From contig JALOSH010000019.1 of assembly GCA_025458545.1 (NCBI GenBank), positions 1 to 15,579 of the forward strand: a DNA stretch of 15,579 bases, written 5' to 3'. The notes beneath the pieces were generated by a model that had not been told where the DNA came from, did not search any database, and saw nothing but the letters and a program-made list of their open reading frames with translations. The DNA is from Hydrogenophaga sp. (GTDB lineage: Bacteria; Pseudomonadota; Gammaproteobacteria; Burkholderiales; Burkholderiaceae). Both the position numbers and the translations under genes were made by a program. Shown here piece after piece: positions 7,132-14,793 of the stretch (positions are counted from its first letter, which is position 1; every line of letters begins with the position of its first letter).

Positions 7132-8108
7132 CAGTTCTCGACCTGGAGCGGTGCCGCGTTCAGCAGCTGACCGGGCGCCAGCGCGAAGCCGCGCAGGAAG
7201 TCCCCCGCCGGCAAACGTTTGCCGCCCGCGCGCTGCAGCTCGGTGAGCACCAGCACGCCGTCACCCGTCTGCACGCGGATGCCGTCCGCCCCGGCGGCGA
7301 GCACCTGTCCGGGCACGCCAACGGCGCTACCCACTTCGGCCCGCGCGGCCCAGACCTTGATGGCTTCCCCGGCCAGTGCGGTGGTGGCGCCGGGGAACGG
7401 GTTGAACGCGCGCACGCGGCGCTCGATCACCCCGGCCGGCAGCGTCCAGTCGATGGCGGCCTCGGTTTTTTCAATCTTGTGCGCGTAGGTCACGCCCTCG
7501 GCGGGCTGCGGCACCGGCCGGAGGCCACCACACGCGGCGAGTTCCAGCGCCTCCACGATCAGGCGCCCACCGAGCGCGGCCAGGCGGTCGTGCAGGCTGC
7601 CGGTGGTGTCGCCGGGCGCGATGGCCAGGCGTTCGACCAGCAGCATGTCGCCGGTGTCCAGCCCCGCGTCCATCTGCATGATGGTCACACCGGTGTCGGC
7701 GTCACCGGCCTCGATGGCGCGGTGGATCGGCGCCGCACCGCGCCAGCGCGGCAGCAGCGAGGCGTGGATGTTCAGGCATCCTTTGGCAGGTGCGTCCAGC
7801 ACCCACTGGGGCAGGATCAGCCCGTAGGCCGCGACCACCATCACGTCGGCGCGCGCGGCCAAAATGGCGTCGCGCGCCGCCTGGGCGTCTTCCGGGTTCT
7901 TGCCGTCCAGCCGCAGGCTGCGCGGCTGCGCCACGTTGATGCCGTGGTCCAGCGCAAACTGCTTGACCGCCGAAGCCTGCAGCTTCATGCCGCGCCCGGC
8001 GGGCCGGTCGGGCTGGGTCAGCACCAGCGGAATGTCAAAGCCGGCTGCGAGCAGGCGCTCCAGGGCGGTGCGTGCAAACTCCGGTGTGCCCGCAAAAACG
8101 ACCCTCAC
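7131..8108 (-). CDS. fmt: Methionyl-tRNA formyltransferase
   Basis: Cytoplasmic enzyme that transfers a formyl group from 10-formyl-tetrahydrofolate to Met-tRNA(fMet) for translation initiation. 325 aa, normal for the family. Start chosen at GTG 8108, which overlaps the def stop as GTGA and gives the standard N terminus [12 protein letters not shown]; upstream in-frame codons only read through def. The N-terminal Rossmann-like formyl transferase domain has the folate/catalytic residues N113, H115 and D151 in [15 protein letters not shown] and [11 protein letters not shown]. The C-terminal tRNA-binding domain (~210-325) starts around [13 protein letters not shown] and contains [11 protein letters not shown]. 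It is downstream of and translationally coupled to def, the usual bacterial pairing, and overlaps azlC by one base. Confidence 0.96.
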   Translation of the reverse strand: MRVVFAGTPEFARTALERLLAAGFDIPLVLTQPDRPAGRGMKLQASAVKQFALDHGINVAQPRSLRLDGKNPEDAQAARDAILAARADVMVVAAYGLILPQWVLDAPAKGCLNIHASLLPRWRGAAPIHRAIEAGDADTGVTIMQMDAGLDTGDMLLVERLAIAPGDTTGSLHDRLAALGGRLIVEALELAACGGLRPVPQPAEGVTYAHKIEKTEAAIDWTLPAGVIERRVRAFNPFPGATTALAGEAIKVWAARAEVGSAVGVPGQVLAAGADGIRVQTGDGVLVLTELQRAGGKRLPAGDFLRGFALAPGQLLNAAPLQVEN

Positions 8109-8626
8109 GCCCGGGCCACTTCGCGCTGGGCTTTCAACATCTTGCCCTTGATGCGGTTGCGCTTGAGCGGCGAGAGGTACTCCACAAACACCTTGCCCAT
8201 CAGGTGGTCCATCTCGTGCTGGATGCACACCGCCAGCATGCCTTCGGCCTCGATGACACGGCTGTTTCCGTCACCGTCCAGCGCCCGCACCTTCACGGCC
8301 GTGGAGCGTTCCACGCCGTCGTAGATGCCGGGCACCGACAGGCAGCCTTCTTCGCCCTTGCGTTTCTCGGGGCTGGCCCATTCGATTTCAGGGTTGATCA
8401 GCACCATCGGCTGGTCACGCGTCTCGCTCACGTCGATCACGATCAGCCGCTCATGCACATTGACCTGGGTGGCGGCCAGGCCGATGCCCTGGGCTTCGTA
8501 CATGGTGGCCAGCATGCGTTCGATCAGGTCGCGGATACGCGCGTCCACCGCCAGCACCGGTTTGGCCACGGTGTGCAGGCGCGGATCGGGATAACACAGG
8601 ATGGTGAGCAAGGCAGGCGGGTTCAT
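8105..8626 (-). CDS. def: Peptide deformylase
   Basis: Metalloenzyme that removes the N-formyl group from nascent proteins at the ribosome exit. 173 aa from ATG 8626; an upstream GTG at 8656 would add ten unconserved residues. All three signature motifs are intact: GIGLAATQ (47-54), EGCLSVP with metal ligand C95 (93-99), and QHEMDHL with H137, E138 and H141 (136-142). The C-terminal tail [19 protein letters not shown] is basic and helical, as in proteobacterial type I deformylases, where it contacts the ribosome. First gene of the def-fmt-azlC-azlD set; its promoter should lie in 8627-8760. It diverges from the LysM-dprA pair, an arrangement common in betaproteobacteria. Confidence 0.96.
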   Translation of the reverse strand: MNPPALLTILCYPDPRLHTVAKPVLAVDARIRDLIERMLATMYEAQGIGLAATQVNVHERLIVIDVSETRDQPMVLINPEIEWASPEKRKGEEGCLSVPGIYDGVERSTAVKVRALDGDGNSRVIEAEGMLAVCIQHEMDHLMGKVFVEYLSPLKRNRIKGKMLKAQREVARA

Positions 8627-8845
8627 GGTTTCGGTGGTCACTGGGCGTGCGCACACGGCACGGGACGGACCCGCACCACCTTCAGGGGGTGCGGTGACAA
8701 GGTGGCAAGTTTGTCGCTATTTTCGCCACTTTTGCCCACGCGCAAGGCACTCGAAAGCCATAAACATTGCCTAATCAAGGGCTTGGGCGCAAAATCAAAT
8801 GCGAATTGTCAAGACACAAGCGCGTCTGCCCCCCGGGACCACCAC
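8627..8845. promoter_or_regulatory. Divergent intergenic region between def and the LysM gene
   Basis: 219 bp with no convincing gene, less GC-rich than its surroundings from about 8700 onward. On the def side there is a perfect 7-bp inverted repeat, CCGCACC (8671-8677) and GGTGCGG (8688-8694), in the likely def leader. A looser pair, GTGGC (8702-8706) with GCCAC (8725-8729), follows. No strong -35/-10 pair is visible for def (the best is TTGCGC at 8745-8740 with a poor -10 near 8720). The LysM promoter candidate is listed separately. I see no riboswitch. Confidence 0.5.
8767..8795 (+). promoter_or_regulatory. Candidate sigma-70 promoter for the LysM-dprA pair
   Basis: TTGCCT (8767-8772) and CAAAAT (8790-8795) are separated by 17 bp; each matches four of six consensus bases. 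Transcription would start near 8802, leaving a leader of about 44 nt before the ATG at 8846. It is a weak match in an AT-richer stretch, so this is a suggestion only. Confidence 0.35.
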
Positions 8846-10075
8846 ATGCCATTGAACACCCGCCTGTCCGTCCGCCTCCGTCCCCTGGCCAGCGCCACCG
8901 CTGCGCTGGCTTTGCTGGCCACCGGCAGTGCCTGGGCTCAGAATTTTCCGATCACCCCAGGTCAACGCTCGACCGCCGAGCAGGTGGCCCAGGCGGGCGT
9001 TCCGCTGTCCGAACTGGCACCCAACGCCCCCGACAGCTACACCATCAAGCGTGGCGACACCCTGTGGGCGATTTCCCGCATTTTCCTCAGGAGCCCATGG
9101 CGCTGGCCCGAACTGTGGGGCATGAACCTGCAGGACATCCGCAATCCGCACCTGATCTTCCCTGGCCAAGTGCTCTATCTGCTGCGTGAAAACGGTCGCG
9201 CCCGACTCAGCACCAGCGCGCCCGGCGCGGCCACCGACAACCAGGGCACCATCCGGGTGTCCCCGCGCACCCGCTACGAGAGCCTGGCGGATTCGAGCAT
9301 CCCGCCGGTCAACCTGCAGGCCATCGAAGCATTCCTGACCGAGCCCTTGATCGTGGACGAAGCAACCTTCGCCCGCGCACCGCGCATCGTCGCCACGCCT
9401 GAAAACCGCGTGCTGCTCACCAAGGGCGACCGCGCCTACGCCCGCGGCCAGTACAGCGAAGGCGCTCCTGGCGAAGCCCTGGTCGATGCCGCCGGCAAGC
9501 CACGCGACTTCCGCGTCTTCCGTAACGCTGTGCCCCTGAAGGACCCGACCACCGGGGAGACGCTGGGCTTTGAAGCGCAGTACGTGGGCAAGGCCCTGCT
9601 GGAACGCAGCGAACTTCGGCAGGACGTGAAGGGCGCCGACGGCAAAACCCGGGTCGAGATCGTGCCGGCCACCATCGACATCGTGGCCGCCAAGGAAGAG
9701 ATGCGCGTCGGCGACCGCCTGCTGCCCGAGCCGCCACGCGACTTCTCCAGCTACGTGCCCAGCGCACCCACCAGTCCACAAAGCGGCCAGATCGTGTCGG
9801 TCTATGGCAACGCGGTCACATTCGCGGCCCAGAACCAGGTGGTGGCCATCAACCGCGGCACCGCCCACGGCCTGCAACGCGGCCATGTGCTGGCCCTGGT
9901 GCTCAACAGCAATGTGCTGCCCGACAAGACCGACAGCGCCCGCCCGATGATGCGGCTGCCCGGTGAGCGCAACGGCCTGATGATGGTCTTCCGCACCTTC
10001 GACAAGGTGTCCTACGCCCTGGTGCTGGAAATCACCGATGGCGCCAAGGTTGGCGATCGCTTCACCAATCCCTGA
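8846..10075 (+). CDS. Secreted LysM-domain protein of the dprA cluster
   Basis: Protein of 409 aa, probably periplasmic or envelope-attached and bound to peptidoglycan. A Sec signal peptide is clear: basic N-region with Arg at 6, 10 and 12, hydrophobic core ~16-27, cleavage likely after SAWAQ (~32). One LysM domain at ~64-112 starts SYTIKRGDTLWAISRIF, continues WPELWGMN and ends NPHLIFPGQVLYLL. The remaining ~300 residues have no domain I recognise. They include an SGQIVSVYGNAVTFAAQNQV segment and an AINRGTAHGLQRGHVLAL segment (~310-355) that looks like a small beta-barrel with a 'GD/GH' loop. Start chosen at ATG 8846, with GGGA 7 nt upstream (8835-8838) and the signal peptide directly after; the open frame upstream runs antisense through def and is not coding. 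dprA follows after 13 nt. The LysM and secretion calls are firm; the function is unknown. Confidence 0.88.
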   Translation: MPLNTRLSVRLRPLASATAALALLATGSAWAQNFPITPGQRSTAEQVAQAGVPLSELAPNAPDSYTIKRGDTLWAISRIFLRSPWRWPELWGMNLQDIRNPHLIFPGQVLYLLRENGRARLSTSAPGAATDNQGTIRVSPRTRYESLADSSIPPVNLQAIEAFLTEPLIVDEATFARAPRIVATPENRVLLTKGDRAYARGQYSEGAPGEALVDAAGKPRDFRVFRNAVPLKDPTTGETLGFEAQYVGKALLERSELRQDVKGADGKTRVEIVPATIDIVAAKEEMRVGDRLLPEPPRDFSSYVPSAPTSPQSGQIVSVYGNAVTFAAQNQVVAINRGTAHGLQRGHVLALVLNSNVLPDKTDSARPMMRLPGERNGLMMVFRTFDKVSYALVLEITDGAKVGDRFTNP

Positions 10076-10088
10076 ACGGCAGCAGCCC

Positions 10089-11186
10089 ATGGGCAGGAAC
10101 GAGCTGGCCGCCTGGCTGCGGCTGCTGCTCACGCCCGGTGTGGGCAACGACACCGGCCGCAAGTTGCTCGCCGCTTTCGGTTCGCCCGAAGCGGTCTGGC
10201 GCCAGAGCCCATCGACCCTGAAGGCGGTGACCAGCCCGCGCATCGCGGAGGCCCTGCAACAACCCCCCGAAGCCTGGGATGCCGCCGTCGACCAGCTGAT
10301 GACCTGGCTGGCCGAAGCGGCCAACCACCATGTGCTGGTGCTGGGCGATCCGGCGTACCCCGCAGATCTGCTGCAGATGGCAGACCCGCCCCTGCTTTTG
10401 TATGTGTTGGGCCAACTGTCCGCGCTGCAACACCCTCTGAGGCTGGCCATCGTGGGCAGCCGCAACCCGACGCCTCAGGGCGAGGCGAATGCGCGCCAGT
10501 TCGCCCAGGCGCTGGGCGCGTCTGGCGTGTGTGTGGTCTCTGGTCTGGCGCTCGGCGTGGACGGCGCGGCCCACGAAGGCGCGCTGGAGGGCGGCGCACC
10601 GACGATCGCGGTGGTGGGCACTGGGCTGGACCGCGTCTACCCGAAACGGCACCTGGCGCTGGCGCACCGCATCGCCGCGCAAGGTGCCATCGTCAGCGAA
10701 TACCCGCTCGGTACACCGCCGCTGGCGCCGAACTTTCCGCGTCGCAACCGCCTCATCGCCGGCCTTTCGCAGGGCACGCTGGTGGTGGAGGCGGCGGTGC
10801 AGTCGGGCTCGCTGATCACCGCGCGGCTCGCGGCCGAACAAGGTCGCGAGGTGTTCGCCATACCCGGTTCCATCCACGCACCACAATCGCGCGGCTGCCA
10901 CGCCCTGATCCGCCAGGGCGCCAAGCTGGTGGAATCGGCACAGGACATTCTGGAAGATTTGCGGGTACCCGACCCTTTCGCAGTGCGCCGCGCACCCAGC
11001 GAGCCCGCCGCACCCGAAGACGATTTGTTGCAAGCCATGGGCTACGACCCGGTGAGCCTGGACGCGCTGCAGGCCCGCACCGGACTCGACACCGCCACGC
11101 TGCAGGCCCGTCTGCTGGAGCTGGAGTTGGACGGCGAAGTGAGCCGCATGCCGGGCGGGTTGCTGCAGCGGCAGGGCCAGGGCTGA
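10089..11186 (+). CDS. dprA: DNA-processing protein DprA (Smf)
   Basis: Cytoplasmic protein that binds incoming single-stranded DNA and loads RecA during natural transformation. It is also present in many species not known to be competent. 365 aa from ATG 10089, 13 nt after the LysM gene. The N-terminal helical part (~1-75) has LRLLLTPGVGNDTGRKLLAAF. The Rossmann-like DprA core (~80-290) has IVGSRNPTPQGEANARQFA (121-139), VVSGLALGVDGAAHEGALEG (149-168), VVGTGLDRVYPKRH (175-188), EYPLGTPPLAPNFPRRNRLI (204-223), VVEAAVQSGSLITARLA (232-248) and GCHALIRQGAKLV (269-281). A C-terminal winged-helix domain (~305-362) follows a Pro/Ala-rich linker. Nothing is missing. It probably shares a transcript with the LysM gene and ends before a cluster of stem-loops. 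Confidence 0.96.
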   Translation: MGRNELAAWLRLLLTPGVGNDTGRKLLAAFGSPEAVWRQSPSTLKAVTSPRIAEALQQPPEAWDAAVDQLMTWLAEAANHHVLVLGDPAYPADLLQMADPPLLLYVLGQLSALQHPLRLAIVGSRNPTPQGEANARQFAQALGASGVCVVSGLALGVDGAAHEGALEGGAPTIAVVGTGLDRVYPKRHLALAHRIAAQGAIVSEYPLGTPPLAPNFPRRNRLIAGLSQGTLVVEAAVQSGSLITARLAAEQGREVFAIPGSIHAPQSRGCHALIRQGAKLVESAQDILEDLRVPDPFAVRRAPSEPAAPEDDLLQAMGYDPVSLDALQARTGLDTATLQARLLELELDGEVSRMPGGLLQRQGQG

Positions 11187-11312
11187 GCGAAGCACAGCGA
11201 CCCACCACAAGTTTCCGGAGCCAAGGCTCCCCACCCAGGATGCGGTGGAACCGGCTTCGCCGGGCCACTCGCATCGCCCCCTTTCAGGGGGTCGCGCGCA
11301 GCGCGGCGGGGG
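11187..11312. repeat. Hairpin-rich REP-like element / bidirectional terminator between convergent genes
   Basis: 126 bp between the stops of dprA and the DUF1631 gene, made largely of inverted repeats. GGAGCC-AA-GGCTCC lies at 11217-11230. A long imperfect stem-loop at 11239-11275 pairs GATGCG with CGCATC, TGG with CCA and CCGGC with GCCGG around a TTC loop. CCCCCT-TTC-AGGGGG lies at 11277-11291. A GCGC-rich tail with GCGC-GCA-GCGC follows. From memory, very similar sequence (a palindrome around 'ccaaggctcc', then 'cccccttcaggggg' and 'gcgcgcagcgc') recurs between genes in Comamonadaceae genomes, so I call it REP-like. It could also stop transcription from both sides. No transposase is nearby. 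Confidence 0.6.
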
Positions 11313-13742
11313 TCAGCCCAACAGCCTTTCGGGATTGGCGTCCAGCTTGGCCAGCGCAGCGCGCGTGGCACGCACGGTCAAGGCCTCGTCCTCGCTCGGC
11401 ACCAACAGACCGGCCTGCAGGTAGGCAGCCACCCGCAGGGCCTGGATCAGGAAGCAACGCCCGCCGTTGGTGACGAACAGGTAGAGCTGACCCCGGTCGC
11501 TGCGCCAGGCCAACTGCACGCTGTTGAGTTTGCTGTTGTGGTCGAGCCCGAACCAGGCTCCGATCTGCAGCTCGGTCGCCCAGGCGCGCATGGCTTCGTT
11601 CGGCTGGCTGCCACCCTGTTTGATCACCTCGATGTTGCTGGCGTCCACGCCGGTGATCATCTCGATGCTCTCGTTGTCCAGATCGAGATCGCCCACGCCA
11701 CCCTCGGGCAGGTAATCCTCCAGGTGCGCCAGCCGCTCGGACAACTTGTCCAGGCTCTCCTGCGGAATGGCTTCGGTGCGTGACATGAAGGCATCGGCCA
11801 GGGTGTCGCTGACGGACTTGATGTGCTGGTCCTGCAAGCCGGGCGGATAGCCCAGCAGACCCATGCCCTGGCGCAAGCGCTGCAGCAGGCTCGGCAGCTG
11901 CTGGATCACGCGGGCCCGGTCGTTGCGGTTGGGCTTGGCGCTCGCCGCCCACAGCAGATCGGTGGCAACGCGCTTGAGGGAACTGGTTTCCTCGTGCTTG
12001 AGACCGTACTTGACGCTCGACACCGCCAGCACCTCGACCCAGACCTTAAACAGGAATTCGCGAATCTCGTCGCGCACCGGCACGTCGTCCAGCAATTTGC
12101 GCAACTCGATCGTGTACTGCACCGACAAGGTTTCCTTCTGTTCCACCTGCTGGGCCACCGACACCACCCGGCTGGTGGTGCCCTGCTCGCTGAGGAAGGT
12201 GGACAGAAACTTCTGGAACTCGTCGAACACCAGCTGGAACACACGGCGCCCGGTCTCGGGATACTGCTCGATCACCTGGACCACGCGCTTGATCTCGGCT
12301 TCCAGCGCGGTCGAACTGACATTGGACTCGAAACCCATCACACAGGAACCCATGCGGTCGATCAGACGGCGTGCGGGGTGCTGCAGGGCGCCGAAAAACT
12401 CTGGCTCGGCCAAGGCGACGCGCAGCACCGGAATCTGCAAGCGCGCAAACCAGACCCGCACACTGGGAGGGATGCGCTCCTCGGCCAGAATGCTCTGGAA
12501 CATCAGCGCCACCACTTCAATGATCGCTTTTTCGGTCGGTGTGGAAGCCTCTTGCTTGAGTTCGGTTGCGCGCTCGCGCAAGGCCGTGGCCGCGCGCTCG
12601 ACATGCGAGGCGTCCACGTACACCGCGCCGCCACCCGTCTGGGGCAGGCCGGCGTCCGACACCACACCAGGCGCTACCCGCTGGATGGCCTGTTGCAGAC
12701 GCGGCGAGGTGGCCAGGATCTGGGTGGCTTCGAAATCGCCGCCCACACGGTCCACCAGCATGCGCTTGAGTCGACCCACCACCCCCTGCGCCCGCATGCG
12801 GGCGCGCGCCAGCGGCGAAGCGCTGGTCATCAGCCGGGTTTCGTCTTGGACGCCCATGACCGAAGAGGCCGTGCCCGAACGGCCTCCCGCCGATCGCATC
12901 CCACCACCCGAGGCGCCTGGCTGACCACCGGCAAAGCCGCCACTGGCCTGCCCCCCACCCGCGTCGCCGCCGTAACCACCGCCACCCTGATAACCACCGC
13001 CACCCTGGTCTTGACCTGGGGCTGCAGCGTCCTTGCTGGCGGCATCGGCTGCACGGCTCTGGGGCGAAGGCCCCGAGGAACGGCTGCCGGGCACGCGCTT
13101 GACCAGCGAATTGAGGTCGATTTCCTTCATGACCCCGCTCGACACCAGGAACTCGTTGGCGGCCTTGTAAGACTCGTGCATTTTCTTGGCCAGCACGGGC
13201 GCCAGGGCGTCCTGCACGAGCTGCCAGCCTTCACGCGTCATCTGCAATTCCAGCCACTGGTCGACCAAAATGCGGGCGATCACATCTGGCAACAAGACGT
13301 CGCCGCGCGGCATCTCCTGGCGCTTTTCCAGGTGCTGGATGCGCAGGCGCAGTTCGTTGAGTTCGCTGGACGCCTGATCCAGCACCCGCATGGCCAGGCG
13401 CGAGGCCAGGATCTGGTCGTCGATGGCGCCTTCGGCCAGCAACTCCAGCCGACCAGACGCCACCAGCGGGCTGCCACCGCTGGAAATTGAAAAACGGGGC
13501 AGCAGGGTCCGCTGCAGGGCCTTTCGGCTGTTGTTCAGCCAGGTGGTCTGGTGCTTCTGAAAGGCCATCCAGGCATCGCGGCGCTCCTGCATTTCGCGTG
13601 CTGGCCCTGCCTGGTCCAGGATGGCGGCCAAGCGGGTTTCACACGCCTTGACCAGCTCGGGAAGCGCGCGTCCCACATGAACCACGAAAAGTTCACGCGC
13701 CTGTTTGGCGAGGGAGGAAACGTGCTGATCGGGTGACACCAC
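11313..13742 (-). CDS. DUF1631-family protein with glycine-rich linker
   Basis: Large, probably cytoplasmic protein of 809 aa, recognised by overall pattern as the DUF1631 family found in beta- and gammaproteobacteria; function not established. Visible parts: helical N-terminal region (1-215) with coiled-coil-like ELNELRLRIQHLEKRQE (127-143); a Ser/Ala-rich then Gly-rich disordered linker (~220-292), including GGGGYQGGGGYGGD; a long helical core (~300-640); an acidic segment with DLDLDNESIEMITGVD (~680-697); and a small C-terminal beta-rich region (~722-770, KLNSVQLAWRSDRGQLYLFVTNGGRC). That region looks like the PilZ-type barrel sometimes linked to c-di-GMP proteins, but I do not see the RxxxR motif. 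The start is the weak point: GTG 13742 (or GTG 13739) is the first usable codon after an in-frame stop, and no ribosome site precedes it. A possible promoter (CTGAAA-17-CATACT) would put transcription start almost at this codon. Confidence 0.85.
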   Translation of the reverse strand: MVSPDQHVSSLAKQARELFVVHVGRALPELVKACETRLAAILDQAGPAREMQERRDAWMAFQKHQTTWLNNSRKALQRTLLPRFSISSGGSPLVASGRLELLAEGAIDDQILASRLAMRVLDQASSELNELRLRIQHLEKRQEMPRGDVLLPDVIARILVDQWLELQMTREGWQLVQDALAPVLAKKMHESYKAANEFLVSSGVMKEIDLNSLVKRVPGSRSSGPSPQSRAADAASKDAAAPGQDQGGGGYQGGGGYGGDAGGGQASGGFAGGQPGASGGGMRSAGGRSGTASSVMGVQDETRLMTSASPLARARMRAQGVVGRLKRMLVDRVGGDFEATQILATSPRLQQAIQRVAPGVVSDAGLPQTGGGAVYVDASHVERAATALRERATELKQEASTPTEKAIIEVVALMFQSILAEERIPPSVRVWFARLQIPVLRVALAEPEFFGALQHPARRLIDRMGSCVMGFESNVSSTALEAEIKRVVQVIEQYPETGRRVFQLVFDEFQKFLSTFLSEQGTTSRVVSVAQQVEQKETLSVQYTIELRKLLDDVPVRDEIREFLFKVWVEVLAVSSVKYGLKHEETSSLKRVATDLLWAASAKPNRNDRARVIQQLPSLLQRLRQGMGLLGYPPGLQDQHIKSVSDTLADAFMSRTEAIPQESLDKLSERLAHLEDYLPEGGVGDLDLDNESIEMITGVDASNIEVIKQGGSQPNEAMRAWATELQIGAWFGLDHNSKLNSVQLAWRSDRGQLYLFVTNGGRCFLIQALRVAAYLQAGLLVPSEDEALTVRATRAALAKLDANPERLLG
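12873..13019 (-). repeat. Glycine-rich low-complexity segment with an 18-bp tandem repeat inside the DUF1631 gene
   Basis: Codes for residues ~242-290 of the DUF1631 protein, dominated by Gly with some Ala, Ser, Gln and Tyr. The core holds two adjacent copies of an 18-base unit (12973-12990 and 12991-13008, differing only at the last base) encoding QGGGGY-like hexapeptides. Such a linker separates the helical N-terminal part from the core, and its length can change by slippage. Confidence 0.75.
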
Positions 13743-13822
13743 AATGATTTCAGTATGACACGAAAGAACTCAGTTTTCAGGACTTGGGCACCCGACAGAA
13801 CCAAGGCCTGCGCGCTCAGGAC
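13743..13822. promoter_or_regulatory. Short gap between secF and the DUF1631 gene
   Basis: 80 bp, AT-richer than its surroundings. On the minus strand a CTGAAA / 17 bp / CATACT pair ends about 10 nt before the GTG start of the DUF1631 gene and may be its promoter; if so the mRNA would be almost leaderless. No clear terminator for secF is visible, so read-through from secDF is also possible. Confidence 0.3.
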
Positions 13823-14779
13823 TCAAACCACGGCGCCGGAATTGGGGTCTGCTGGGTCGTTTTCGGCCGTTTTGCCACCGGACTTGATCAGATCTTCACG
13901 TTTGATGCCCAGCCACATGGCAATGGCCGCCGCGACGAAGACCGACGAATAGATGCCGAACAGGATGCCGATCGTGAGGGCCAGGGCAAAGTGGTGCAGC
14001 GTGGGGCCTCCGAACAGGAGCATGGACAACACCATGATCTGCGTCGAGCCGTGCGTGATGATGGTACGGCTGATGGTGGCCGTGATGGCGTTGTCAATGA
14101 TCTGCACCGTCGTCTTTTTGCGATGGCGGCGGAAACTCTCACGGATGCGATCAAAAATCACCACAGATTCGTTGACCGAATAGCCCAGCACCGCGAGCAC
14201 AGCGGCCAGCACCGCCAGGGAAAACTCCCACTGGAAGAAGGCAAAAAAGCCCAGGATGATCACCACGTCGTGCAGGTTGGCGATGATGGCCGCGACCGCG
14301 TACTTCCACTCGAAGCGTATCGCCAAGTAAATCATGATCCCGACGATCACGAAGGCCAGCGCTTTCAGCCCGTCTTCCACCAGCTCCTGACCGACCTGCG
14401 GACCGACGAATTCCGTGCGCCGCAACTCCACCGACGGGTTTTGTGCCTTGAGCGCCGCCATCAGGGTTTCGCTCTGCTGACCCGAACTCTGGCCCGCCTG
14501 CACCGGCAGGCGCAGCAGGACATCGCGGGCGGTGCCAAAGTTTTGTACCGGCACCTCGGCGTAGCCCAGGCTTTCGACCACCCCCCGAATGGCGGCCAGG
14601 TCGGCGGGCTGTTCGTAGGCCACCTCCACCACCGTGCCGCCGGTGAATTCCACCGACAGGTTCAGCCCTCGGAAAATCAGAAAGAAAACGGCGGCGGCAA
14701 AGCTGATGGCGGAAACGGCGTTCAGCACGATAGCGTGCTTCATGAACGGGATGTCTTTGCGGATGTGGAAAAATTCCAT
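13823..14779 (-). CDS. secF: Protein translocase subunit SecF
   Basis: Inner-membrane subunit of the SecDF complex, which uses the proton gradient to pull secreted proteins across SecYEG. 318 aa from ATG 14779, preceded by GGAG at 14787-14790 with 7-nt spacing; longer in-frame starts would run into secD. Membrane helix 1 at ~18-36, then the periplasmic P4 domain (~40-135, beginning LSVEFTGGTVVEV), then the five-helix RND-type bundle (138-290). The conserved motifs are IIANLHDVVIILGFFA (165-180) and the helix-4 signature GYSVNESVVIFDRIRES (199-215), whose acidic and polar residues belong to the proton path; the TISRTIITHGST segment (235-246) follows. It is 14 nt downstream of secD, as in the usual secD-secF operon. 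Confidence 0.97.
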   Translation of the reverse strand: MEFFHIRKDIPFMKHAIVLNAVSAISFAAAVFFLIFRGLNLSVEFTGGTVVEVAYEQPADLAAIRGVVESLGYAEVPVQNFGTARDVLLRLPVQAGQSSGQQSETLMAALKAQNPSVELRRTEFVGPQVGQELVEDGLKALAFVIVGIMIYLAIRFEWKYAVAAIIANLHDVVIILGFFAFFQWEFSLAVLAAVLAVLGYSVNESVVIFDRIRESFRRHRKKTTVQIIDNAITATISRTIITHGSTQIMVLSMLLFGGPTLHHFALALTIGILFGIYSSVFVAAAIAMWLGIKREDLIKSGGKTAENDPADPNSGAVV

Positions 14780-14793
14780 GGCGGTGCTCCGGT
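14780..14793 (-). promoter_or_regulatory. Ribosome binding site of secF
   Basis: The 14-nt gap between secD and secF contains GGAG (14790-14787 on the minus strand) 7 nt before ATG 14779. This fixes the secF start over the upstream in-frame codons. Confidence 0.7.

Noticed and set aside
8072..8845. Upstream extension of the LysM frame to a start inside fmt/def
   Set aside because: It would run antisense through def and put the signal peptide in the middle of the protein; ATG 8846 with GGGA before it fits.
8795..10465. 556-codon open frame antisense to the LysM gene and dprA
   Set aside because: Overlaps two well-supported genes, shows no domain and has the composition of a shadow frame.
11823..13490. 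555-codon plus-strand open frame opposite the DUF1631 gene
   Set aside because: His/Gln/Arg-rich shadow; the minus-strand frame has helical, coiled-coil and linker structure typical of its family.
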